64,000 nucleotides of DNA from assembly GCA_025917655.1 (NCBI GenBank), contig CP084620.1, forward strand, positions 1,054,001-1,118,000. The letters run 5' to 3'. Origin of the DNA: Chlorella sorokiniana. Taxonomy: Eukaryota; Chlorophyta; Trebouxiophyceae; Chlorellales; Chlorellaceae. The translations under genes were made by a program, and so were the position numbers. The notes under the pieces were generated by a model. It searched no databases, had not been told where the DNA came from, and saw only the letters and a list, made by a program, of their open reading frames with translations. Shown here piece after piece: positions 22,194-33,400 of this stretch. Within the stretch, counting starts at the first letter, position 1, and every line of letters begins with the position of its first letter.

Positions 22194-25100
22194 ATGCAAG
22201 GCGGGCCAGGATGTTCCAAGGAGCCGATGCATGCAGGCCTGCCTGCTCAAATCTTCCCCAACAGTGTAGCTGCTCTCCTGCAAGGGATGGGGCAGCAGGT
22301 CGCGCACATCAATGTGCAACGAGTGCTTGAGCTGGTGAGCGAGGCGATGCGGGCAGGATGCAGTGCCTTGCTGTCAAACCGGGACACAGCTGTTCCTACC
22401 TGCTTGCAGGCGCTGGCTTCAAGTGCCAACCAGCCACAGTTCAAAGGACAGGTTGCACCGAGATGCAGCACCTTCAGCCTTGCAAGGCGAGTGTGTTGGC
22501 TGCCAGCACAATGGTTGCTGCACGGCGCTTGTTCAAACCATATCCTGTCGGCTGTGCAGGGAGGTTGCAGTGGGGGCATCAAGCGCTGACAGTCGTCCTC
22601 TGGCTGGGAGCAGCATGCACAACGCGCAGAAAGCAAGCATGCAGTACGAGGCCCAGCTGCAAGCCCTGCAGGCTGCTCATGCAGCAAAGGCCCTTGGCAA
22701 ACGGATGCAAGCTGCAGCTCCTTTGAGGTGAGCGTGTCGGGCAGCACCCAGCTTGGCACCGACATGGCAGCAAGCACCCACAGGCTCAAGTTGCTCACCT
22801 GCCCGCTTGTTGCTTGCAGGCGCACACAGGGCACGCCGCCAATCGCGCCTTTAACCAGTTACATGCCTGGTCTGCGCCGTTTTGTGGCGACCCCAGCAGC
22901 CGCCGAGATCAGGCAGCGGCTCGAGGACGACAGGGAGGTGGCGGTTGAGCTGGCAGCCAGCCCCACGGACAGCAATGCCTGCCGCCTGAAGCTGCACCTG
23001 CTGGCACCTGGGCGCACACTTGCGGCTGTGGCGGAGCGGCTCAGCTGCGGAGGTCGCGCGGCGGCCTTGCAAGCGAGGCTGGAGGCGCAGCTGCGCGATG
23101 GTCAGGCGCACCAGGCCGCCCACCGCCGCCTCCTGTCCTCTCAGCGGGCCCAACTGCTGGGGACTGCTCGCGGCTACCCTTCACCTAACCCCAGGGCTGC
23201 CCTGGCACGCCTGCTTCGCCAGTCTGTGCTTGAACGGCAGCAACAGCCTGCTGACGAGAGCAGGACGTCTGCTGGGGTGCCACCAGCACTGCAGCAGCGC
23301 AACGAGGCCGTGTTGAGCCAGCACAAGCAGCTCAAGAGAGCGTGGCGAGAGAAACGGTGGGCAGACTGTTTGGGGCTGGGAGGAACATTCCTCGGGGTTA
23401 ACCCCACCGAGCAGCACGCCAGGCTTGAATTCCAGCGCTGCCGTGCATGTCCACGACACGCAGGCTATCAATTCCCACCCTGCCTCGCCCATGCAGGGCG
23501 CTGGAGCAGCGGGAGCGCATGGCGCGCTGCGCAGCAACGACGTGGAGGAGTACATGCGGCTGGTGCAGGGAGCGCGCAACAGCAAGATCGAGGCCCTGCT
23601 CTCCCAGGTGGGCGCCGATCAGGGCAGCGCTTTCGGTGGCTTGCACGGGAGCGGCGCGGCCCAGCACCCACATGGGGCACACAGCAGATGCTTTGCGATG
23701 TGTGTACGCTTGCTTATCTTGTGGGGTGCGGGACCCCACCTCCCGCCGCAGACCGACTCCTGCCTGCGCCAGTTATCAGCCCGCCTCGGCTCAGCCGGCG
23801 CTGGCGTGGCGCTGCAGGATGCCGCCGCCGCCGGTGGCAGCCCCTCCCAGTCGGGCAGCCCACAAGCTGCTGCTGGGGGAGGCATTGCTGCCCTGGAGCA
23901 GAGCCATGAGGCATGGAACCAGCTGGCCAGGGCCTTCCTGGCCGAGGTGCATGAGCAGCCCAAGCTGCTGACAGGTGATGCAGCGGGGGATACAATCAGC
24001 GTTGGCAGCCTCAGCCGAGTTGTCCCGCCGGCTTTGACCACCCTGGCTCTGTTGATGGGATGCCTTTGTCTCGCTTGCACCCCATCCCTCTCCCTCCTGC
24101 GCAGGCGGCGAGCTGCGTGAGTACCAGATGGCGGGGCTGCGCTGGATGGTGGGGCTGCACCGCCAGGGCCTCAACGGCATCCTGGCAGACGAGATGGGGC
24201 TGGGTGGGTGGCTCCCCCGCCTGTACCCACTCGCTTGCGCGCCACTCACCAGCAGGCGATCCTGGATTTGCAAGCACTGAGCCACGCCCACTTCCCGCTG
24301 ACCCGCAGGCAAAACCATACAGGCAAGGGGCTGCCTGGATGCTCTGGCACACCCAGGTCCTCCAGAGGCATCCGCCGCTGCTCCCTTTGCCGCCGCCTGC
24401 ACGGCAGGGCCTGCCTGCCGCCCCCTGCGGTGCAGGTCATCGCCCTGGTGTGCCACCTGGCGGGCGAGCTGAGGGAGCAGCGTGCGGTCCTGGTCGCTGT
24501 GCCCTCCTCCGTGCTGCCCAACTGGGAGGCGGAGTTTGCGCGCTGGGCGCCCGCGCTGCGCGTCGCCTCCTACAAGGGCTCCCGAGCAGCGGGAGGCGGT
24601 GTGGGAGCGGCAGCTGCGACGCGGGCGGGCGTGGGCGGGAGGCCGGGGTGCGTGTGGTGCTCACCACCTATGACTTCCTCATGTCCAAGGCAGACAAGTG
24701 AGGCTGAGCTGGCGCAGGCTCGCCACCTGGCCGCGCAGCGACTGCCCAGCTTGCACCATCCGCAGGTGCATAGAGTGTGCCCGGGCGACGGCTACGTGCC
24801 GAGGCAGCGTGCCGTGCTGCCTCCCTCCACCCCCAGGCCCCGCCTCAGTCGTGTGCCCTGGAGCTACCTGGTGGTGGACGAGGGTCACCGCCTGAAGAAC
24901 GCCGCCTGCAAGCTCAACGCCGAGCTGCGCGCATACTCCACCCAGCACCGCCTGCTGCTCACGGGTGGGCTGTGCGCCCTTGTCTCCACCCCTTGTCTCC
25001 ACCCGCGCTGATTGATGTGGTTCAGGCGTTGCTCCTCACTGCCCCCCGCACGCAGGCACGCCGCTTCAGAACCGGCTGGAGGAGCTGTGGAGCCTGCTTA

Positions 25101-28100
25101 ACTTCCTGATGCCCAGCCTGTTCAACTCGGGCGAAGATTTCCAGGAGTGGTGAGGGGGATATTCGTGCATGGGTGGAGTGACCTGCGCAACGCACAGCAA
25201 TCTCTCAGCTCCCTTTTCGCTGCTCAAGTGGCCTCGCTAGTACCAGCAGGTTTGGCGGCGCAGAGCGGCGCAGCACGGCGGCTACGTCAGCTGAGGGCGG
25301 CAACAATGAGGCAGAGAGCGACGACGACTTGGGCGCCGAGGCGGCGGAGGCAGCGATGCTGACTGAGGAGGAGGCGCTGATCATCACCAACCGCTTGCAC
25401 CAGGTGGACTTTGGACGCCCAGCTGTGAAAATCCCAGCGCCCTCTCAGCGCCCTGCTTGCATCCCTGTGGTGCCAGACCAAATGCCGCTGCACCTGCTTG
25501 CCCCCAGGTCCTGCGCCCCTTCATGCTGCGCCGCCTGAAGGAGACGGTGGCCTCGGAGCTGCCGCAGAAGTCGGAGCGCCTGCTGCCAGGTGGGCTGCCT
25601 GGGTGGTGCCGCCAGGCCACCTGGAGCCCCGCGGCACGGCATGCCACAGGGAAAACAAACTCAGCAACATGGCAATCATCATGGTCCTCTCCCGCAGTGC
25701 TTCCCAGCCCCTACCAGCAGGCACTCTTCCGGCTCATGGAGCGCGAGCTGCGGGGCGGGTCGCTGCGGGGGGTGAACAACGTGTTGATGGAGATGCGCAA
25801 TGTGTGCAACCACCCGCTGATCAGGTGCGGCACCGCACAGGGCCACATTTGGGGGGGCTACCGTGGTGCATATGGGCAGGCCAAGGCTTGCTGGTTGCCA
25901 GTGCGCGTGCTTTGATGCTGCCACGGCTCCACGTGTGCTCCACCCGCAGCCGGCTGCACCCAGAGGGTGGCGAGGCGTCCCTGCCGCCGCACAACCTGCC
26001 GGCAGAGGTGCGGCTGTGCTCCAAGCTGGAGCTCCTGGACCGAGTGCTGGTGAAGCTGAAGGCGGGGGCCACAAGGTGGGCTGGGCCGTTGGCGCTATTG
26101 TGCTGAGTCTGCCGCAGGATCCAAGCTCCAGACCACACCGGTTGCCCCAGTCGCACAGTAGGATGCCTGGTTTGCCAGCCTCACAATCCTGATTGGACTT
26201 TATTCCCTGGGCCAGGTGCTGCTCTTCTCCACCATGACCCGCGCCCTGGACGTCGTCGCCGACTACCTGGACTGGCGCGGCTTCTTTCACCTGCGCCTGG
26301 ACGGAGCCACCTCGGCGGCGGAGCGCGGGGAACTGGTGGCCCGCTTCAACGACCCGGGTAGGTGGCCCTGTTCCTGGTCTTCCGCAGCTCTGCACTGATA
26401 TACAAAAGGATGAGAGCTCGGCAGCAGGTGGGACCTTGCTCTGCTCGTGCTACTGCACCCGCTCCTCATTTCATCGGTGCAGCTGGCGGCGCGTTTGTCT
26501 TCCTGCTCAGCATCCGCGCGGGCGGAGTGGGGCTGAACCTGCAGGGCGCCGACACCGTCATCATGTACGACACAGGTGGGGGCAGGGGCTGAGGTGGGGC
26601 GGGACGCTTCGCAGGAGCTTGCCGTCCCGCCTCGCACAACAGACCTGGCAGATAAAGCAGCTGGGGCTACGTGCCCGCTCGGCTCCCTGCCAGTCGCCAA
26701 GCTGTCCAGTGCACCCAGCGCTGGGCTAACCTCACTGCCCCCACCCCACCCCCCACCCCCTGGCAGACTGGAACCCACAGCAGGACCTGCAGGCGCAGGC
26801 GCGGGCACACCGCATGGGGCAGACACGCGAGGTGGGGCCTGGCTGCTGCGATTGGGCTGTAGCAGGCTACACAGGGCGGCTCCCCGTGTGTGTGGCTGCG
26901 GGTGACCGCTGTACTACCGGCTGGGACCTCGCGCCTCTGCCCTCCTGCAGGTGCTGGTGCTGCGCCTGAAGACGGTGGGCACGGTGGAGGAGCGAGTGGT
27001 GGGCGTGGCTTCGGAGAAGGCCCAGCTGGCCGACCGCTCCATTACTGGTACGGCTCAGCTGCGTGTTGGGACCAGACCAGCCTCTCCAAGAAAGGTGAAT
27101 CACTGCTCACCAAGGTTGCCTTCCGCGCGCCTTTCGCTGTTCCGGTCACGCACAGGCGGCTTCTTCGACGGCAGCACCAGCGCCGAGGAGCGGCAGCGTT
27201 ACCTGCTGGACACCATCCGCGCCTCCAGCCAGGCCGGCAGCGGCGAGAGGCAGGACACAAGCGGCCAGCTGAGTGACGACGAGCTCAACCGCCTGCTGGC
27301 GAGGGGCGATGCTGAGCTGGAGCTCTTTGAGGCGGAGGACCGGCGGATGCGGGTAGGTGCTTCCGGATAGCCAACACGCTGAGGAGAGCCAGCCTTTTCC
27401 TGCTTCCAGCTTGTGTCACATTGCCGCCACCCCTGCACGTGCACTTTGGCTTTGCTGCCTGCCTGCAGGATGCGGAGCTGGCCGGCTGGCGGGCGGTGGT
27501 GGGGGGCGGGCGGCGATGCCGGGCGAGTGGGATGCTGCCCTACAGCCGTCTAGCCGGCGACGAGGAGGTGGCGCCGCTGGTGCTTCAGGCGGAGGAGCTG
27601 CTGAAGCCCAAGCAGGCCGAGGATGCAGGTGGGCCGGATTGAGTTCATGCAAGCCGCAAACGCCTGAGCAGCAGAGCTGGTTCGGGTCAAAGGAGGTGCA
27701 TGCCACTGGCGTTCACTGCCCCCTGGGCCTTCTGCGCAGGCGTGGAGCTGGGGCGTGGCAAGCGGCAGCGTGCCGCCGCTGCCTACCGAGACATGGGAGA
27801 GCTCGACTTTGACCGCCTGTGCCGGCAGGGGATTGCGCAGGGCCAGGCGCCTGTACCGCTGCTCCTGGCAGCCGGAGTCGCTGCGACACAGCCGGTGGTG
27901 GAGTATGGCTCGGCACCCGCAGCTGCCAAGCGCCGCAGGGGCGCAGCGGTGCCGGACGACCCGGTGCCTTCAGCCCCGCAGCCAGGCGGCAGAAAGACCA
28001 GGGGACCGCTGGCCGCCACTCGTGCCGCTTTGGCCACAGCGCCAGGGCTCGACGCCGCCGATGCGCAGAAGAAGCAAGCATCAGCAGGCACCCATCCAGA

Positions 28101-29942
28101 GGAAGCTGCCCTTCTCCCGCAGCGGGCCGCGATGCATCCAGCGAGCCACGCTGCTGCTGCTGCTGATGGGGATGCACGGGCTGAGGAGGGCGATCCAGAG
28201 GCAGCTGTCGTACGCTGCAGGTCAGCTGCTGGCCCAACCAGCCCGAGCAAGGCTTCTGCACCATATCAACAGGGCGGCGGGAGCAGGGATGGCACAGCAG
28301 TAGCTGGACCTCTGATGCCAGCTCCGTTGCTGGAAGCGGGAGCGCCGGGTGGGCTACCAGCAGCCGACGCCGACAAGGAGCAAGCTGCCCAACCTGTGGG
28401 GCAATGTGCTGCCCAGCCAACCAACGCAGCAGCCACGACAAAGCCCCCGCCAGAGCTCAAGCAGCACCATGTGCCGCCAGCAAGGCAGCCTGTGTCAGCA
28501 GGTGCAGAGGCAGACCCAGCGCCTGGCGGCGACGTCGTGCATGAGGCACCTACTGGCAAGCGTCGCAGCAGCCTTGATGAGCTGGCAGAGGCTGCTGAGC
28601 TGGCACAAGCTGCCGAGACAGGCGCTCAGCACGGCCATGCACCAGCTGCCAAGCGCCAGAAGGCCGTGGCACCGCAGCACGCGCAGCACAGCGCTCCCAC
28701 CAGCTCAGCTGCAGCTGAAGCCACCCACACAGCCTCAGGAGTTCCAACTGCAGAGCGCAAACAGTGTGCCATGTGCGGCTCGAAGACCACTTCGGCAGGG
28801 CACTGGCGAAGACACCCCACCACCGGGGTGAGGCAGCCTGGTTGTGTGGTGCTGGTGGAGATGTGTTTGGGGGTGGGGCTGTATGCATGCGGGTGAGGTC
28901 TTGAGCACACACCTTGCGAAGCATTTGAGCCATTGTTCCGTGCGCCACCTGCTATTGCAGGCTCGTTTGTGCAACCGCTGTGGCTCTCAAGTCTCCAGGA
29001 AGAAGAATCAGGCAGCCAAGCATGGGCAAGCAGTGCCTGCATTGGATGGAGAAGCGCCCCCAGGAGGCCCAGGAGCAGCCTGCGCTTGGAGCTTCGCCTG
29101 AGGAGGAAGAGACAGCTGTGCCGGCAATGCAACCATCGCGCCAGACGCCAGAAGCACCCTTTGCAGGAGCAGCAGCAGGAGCAGATGCAGCTGCCCTTGC
29201 GGTATCGAGTGCGCCAGATGCAGAGCGCAAGCAGTGTGCCATGTGTGGATCAAAGACCACCTCTGCAGGACGGTGGCGAAAGCATCCAACCACTTGGGTG
29301 AGGCGTGGTTGTTCGCTGCAATGTTGGTGCTGTCAGCAAGGCTGTGGGCGTCCTCCAGCTTTCCATTTCTTGCGCGCCACCTGCAGGCCTGCCTGTGCAA
29401 CCGCTGCGGCTCAGAAGTCTCCCGCAAGAAGAAGAAGCCTACGACAAAGCCTGGAGAGGCAGCAACCGCAGTGCATGGAACGATTACTGGCACGGCACCT
29501 GAGCATTCAATGCCTGGGCAGACAGAGTCAGCAGCGCTGCTTCCAGCCGCACTGCCTCCGCGTCGGATGCCAGCTGCAGCTGGAAATGCAGCAGAGGCCA
29601 GGGCAAGCAGTTTGTCAGCCTTAGGTGCTGCAGAGGAGAAGGGGCAGGGCCTAGCCTCCCACGCAGCACAGCAGACAGCTGTGGAGGAACGGCGCTGCAC
29701 GCACTGCGGTGTGGCCGACACGCCCATGTGGCGCAGGTGTGTGGGGCGCAAAGAGCTGTCTCCCACATGCAATACATTGACTTTCTTCCAACTCTCATGC
29801 ACAGCGCCTGTCAGATGCCTCCTCCTCCTGCTGCAGGCACCCCACCACGCGCAGGCTCCTCTGCGACCGCTGCGGCCGCTACGTGCGCACTCACAAGGGC
29901 CAGCTGCCGGAGCCAAAGGTGGCGCCTTCTCGCATGCCCTGA
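22194..29942 (+). CDS. SWI/SNF-family ATPase with three C-terminal GATA-type zinc fingers
   Basis: N-terminal exons (start taken as ACCATG at 22194) lead to [18 protein letters not shown] and a charged helical region ([20 protein letters not shown]). The Snf2 motor follows: [34 protein letters not shown] (ATP site), [13 protein letters not shown] (DEGH box), [89 protein letters not shown]. After it lie [20 protein letters not shown] and [17 protein letters not shown], as in Brahma/BRG1 and plant MINU proteins. The exon 27740-28827 runs unbroken from GRGKRQR to the first zinc finger. Fingers at 28765-28981, 29235-29407 (C-x2-C-x20-C-x2-C) and 29696-29873 (x18, [14 protein letters not shown] / [13 protein letters not shown]) precede the stop at 29940-29942. 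Likely a chromatin remodeller recruited by its own DNA-binding fingers. A few one-base frame breaks occur, for example near 23520 and 29055. Confidence 0.85.
24309..24322 (+). other. 14-nt microexon encoding the ATP-binding lysine of the SNF2 motor
   Basis: The exon before it ends DEMGLG in phase 1 at a GTGGGT donor. Only GCAAAACCATACAG (24309-24322) restores GKTIQ, after CCCGCAG, before the next exon begins [12 protein letters not shown] at 24436. Its donor is GCAAGG, so the following intron (24323-24435) is GC-AG. Confidence 0.75.
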
Positions 29943-30492
29943 AAATCCCCTGCAATCATACCTGACAGAGCTTCTGCTGCTAGGTACGAGTTTGAATTAT
30001 CTTGATCAGACCTGGGGGTTCTTGATGTGAGCTGTGAGCATCTATCCAAGGTTGGCTTACGGCGGCAACGGCCTCCACCGCAGGCTGCCACAGCCAGAGT
30101 GCGCCGACGCGCCATCAACATGCACAGCGGCATAGCTCAAGCAAGCATTCGAGGTCCAAGCGCTGACAAAGCAGGAAGCGACGGTGCAAGTGTCCACCAG
30201 CGTCCAGGCAGCTCCAAGCAGCTCCGGGCGGAGCGGTGGCATTCTTGTCGCGACAGACAACACCAGCAATGTATTAATGATATACTAGCAATGCACTCAA
30301 CAGCGAAAAATAACGAGTATGGTTAATGGCTGGATGGTGGTGCAGCGTGCGCATGACTGCCATTGCCACAGCCAGCAGGCTCAGTGCTGGGTGTGGCGGC
30401 CGGCTAAACTCTCAAGCACTCTCCTCGGAAAACTGATTCTTGTGTTGCCAGGGACTAGTGGGATGGCACTGCTGTGCCAGCGCGCGTACACT
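29943..30492. other. convergent intergenic region
   Basis: Between the SNF2-GATA stop and the CNNM stop. AT-rich around 30260-30320 (possible 3' ends). No gene recognised. Confidence 0.4.
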
Positions 30493-33400
30493 TCACGAGC
30501 CGGTGCTGCTGCCTGCAGCGTGCTGGCTGCTGCTGCCCTGCAACCGGTCGCCGTCTATTGATGGGCGGCTGCCGCTGGTGCGGCGGCTGTCTATGAGCAG
30601 AGGCTCAAGCAGATCCATCTGCAGGGGAGGCCGGTGTGGAGTTTGGGCAGACAGAGGGAGGGGGCGGGCAAGGGGGCAGCAGCACAACAGATCAGCGGGT
30701 TCAGTCCTCGGGCACAGTGTTGGCCACACCCCCACGCGCTCGGTGACTGAACAGCACTGGAGACGCCCCCAAGAAGCCTCCAACCCACCTGATCCTGCAC
30801 CCGCTGGCTGACGTTGGTGGAGCGGCGCGCGGGCGGCGGCGGCAGCGGCACCACGATGCGCGGGGTGCTGGCGCCGCTGCTGGCCGCCATGTCGGAGCGC
30901 GTGCGGCGCAGGCCCGGGAACAGCGGGGGCAGGCTCTGCTCCTGCTCCTGCTCCTGCTGCTGCTCAAGGTTGCTGGGGTTGGTGTGTGCTGAAGCGTTGC
31001 CAGGGCCGGCAGGGGCTGCCTGGGCCACGACGGTTTCGGGGGAGCTCAGGCTGTGGCGGCTGCCTGCACCGCGCGGCAGCGGCGAGCGGCTGCGCGCGAG
31101 CGCGGCGGCCCACCCCTGCCTCTGCCGCCGCCTGGCGTGACGTTGGCCGCCGCCAGCTGCGCCGCCACCTCCTGACGGAGGGCCTCAGCCACCAGCGCTG
31201 CCCCCACGGTGCCCTGCTTGTACAGCAGCCCGCCGTGCATGCTGCCGCCGCCGCTGCCAGCCAGCCCGGGCTGCGGCTGCCGCTGCGACCGCGCCACGGG
31301 CGACAGCGCGCCGCTGCCCAGCGCTCGCGGGCTGCGCGGCAGCTTCCCGGGGGACCTCAGCCCTGCGGCGGTGCCGCCCACCGCCACCTGTCCCACCCCG
31401 ATCAGCGCTGCCGCGACGTCTGCCGGGTGCGGTGCCGACGGTGAGCCTCCCTCGGGTGTTGCGGCCGCAGAGTAGTTTGGGGCAGCCGCCGCCGGGCGCT
31501 GGTGCAGCTGGCGCTGCGGCAGCATCTGGCAGCCTGAGGCTCAGGTCGCGCCGCCGATGTGCCTCATCCAAATGGTCGCTGGAGCGGGCGGGGGCAGCGG
31601 TGCCGCCGCCGCCCTGCCCCTGGTGCATGAAGTCGGCGCCGCCGATGCGCGGCAGCAGCGCCCGGGCGCCCAGCACTCCCCGCAGGTGCGGCGGCAGCGA
31701 GCGCATGAGGCTGGCGGCGTTGATGGGGGTGCGCTGGGGGGCAGGGGCGGGGGTGGGGGCGGGGGTGTGAGCACAGCCTCCTTAACGGCCGTCAGGGATG
31801 GGGAGGCGGCGGTGGGCATGCTGACTGGGGAGGGTGAACCCGCAAGCTCTCACAGCTCATGCCCTGCCTTACACCTACCCCCCCACACACACACACACAC
31901 ACATGCACATGCCCGCACAGCATGCACATCCAGCCACCCACCCGCAGGTTGTCCACAAACTGGTCAGTCTCATCCAGGATCTCAGCCTGCAGCAGCTCCT
32001 GCGGGAAGAGGAAAGGAGGGGGGAAAGGGGGGGGGGGAGGGGAGGGGGGCAGCAGTGCAGATGCGTGGTTAAGGAGTGTGACAAGGCACTCATCATTCTG
32101 AGGACGCAACGTCCGCCCAGCAGCCCGGCCAGCCTGGTGCGCTGCGGCGAAGCAGCCAGGAGCGGCGTCCCACCTCCAGCACGTCCTCTGCAGCAGGGGA
32201 TGGCGGCAACCAGCAGCAAAATCAAACTTGCAAAGCCTGCGATGTCCTGTGCGCCGCGGCTGCTGGCCTTGTTGCAGGGCCCTGCCAGTGGCCCATTCAG
32301 CCACCATGCGTCCCGCCGCCCACGGGCAGACAACCACCACACACGCACACACACCACCGCCACCACAGCCACCGCTCGCATGACCACCTACCAATGGTGA
32401 TGATGCCCACGGGCTCAAAGTCGGCGGGATCAAAGATAAAGTCGTCTGCGGTGGCAGTGGGGCGCCTCTCAAGCTCCTCCTCCTCCTCCCGGTCAGACTG
32501 CAGGTAGCCACACAGAGCCCGCGCGGGCACAGCTTCTGGGGCTGTTGATAGGCGTGGAAGCCCGGGCGCTGGGCGGCAAGGAAGAAGCGGCGGCGCAGCT
32601 AGCTCTGTGGCCTGCAAAGCAGGGGCCGCCGCCGCTCGCGCACCTCCAGGCTGGGATCGTCGCTCATGGAGTCGACGTTGATCATGAGCGCCTCCTCGCT
32701 GCAGGCAGTGACAAGCAAGTAAAGAGCCTGTTCAGTCTGTGCTCAGCTAAGAGAGAGAGGGCAGCAGCAAGTGCAGCGAGGACCGCCCAGCAAGCACAGC
32801 TGCGCCGCCTGAGCGCTCCGCCGCGGGGCACCCACTTCTGTTTGCGCCGCCGCTGCGCCGCGCCTCCTTCTTCAGCTGCATCAGCACCGCCATGTGGCTG
32901 CGCCCCATCTCAAACAGCTTCAGCATGTCGTACAGAGGGGTGTCTGGGTGTGGTGGGTGGGGTGGGGTCGGAGGAAAGATTCTCAGTTGCTGCGGCTGTG
33001 ACAGTGGGACTGGAGGTTGCCGTGGTCCCCAGGCACAGGCGAACGGGTGGTAAAATAGAAGCGCCACGCAGCAAAGGCACAGCTGCACACAGCTATTCCA
33101 TCACGTATTGCAGCAAAGGCAGTGGGGCTCTCGAGTGGCGTGTACGCCTCCCCGTGCCCCCACCCAGCTGCCCAGCCGCCCGAGCCTCCCCGCGCGCACG
33201 TAGGGCAGCGACCGCACTTTCTGGCGCCCCACCGTCTTGCCCTGGGCTGCATCCACCAGCAGCAGCTCCTTGACCAGCATGATGCCCAGGATGGCGCGCC
33301 GGTCGCCGGGCGGTGCACCGGGATGCGGCTGTGGCCTGCAGGCGAGCAGGGGGAGGCGAGCGGGCCCATGGGTGCGCTGCACGGCCGGAGGGAGAGGGCT

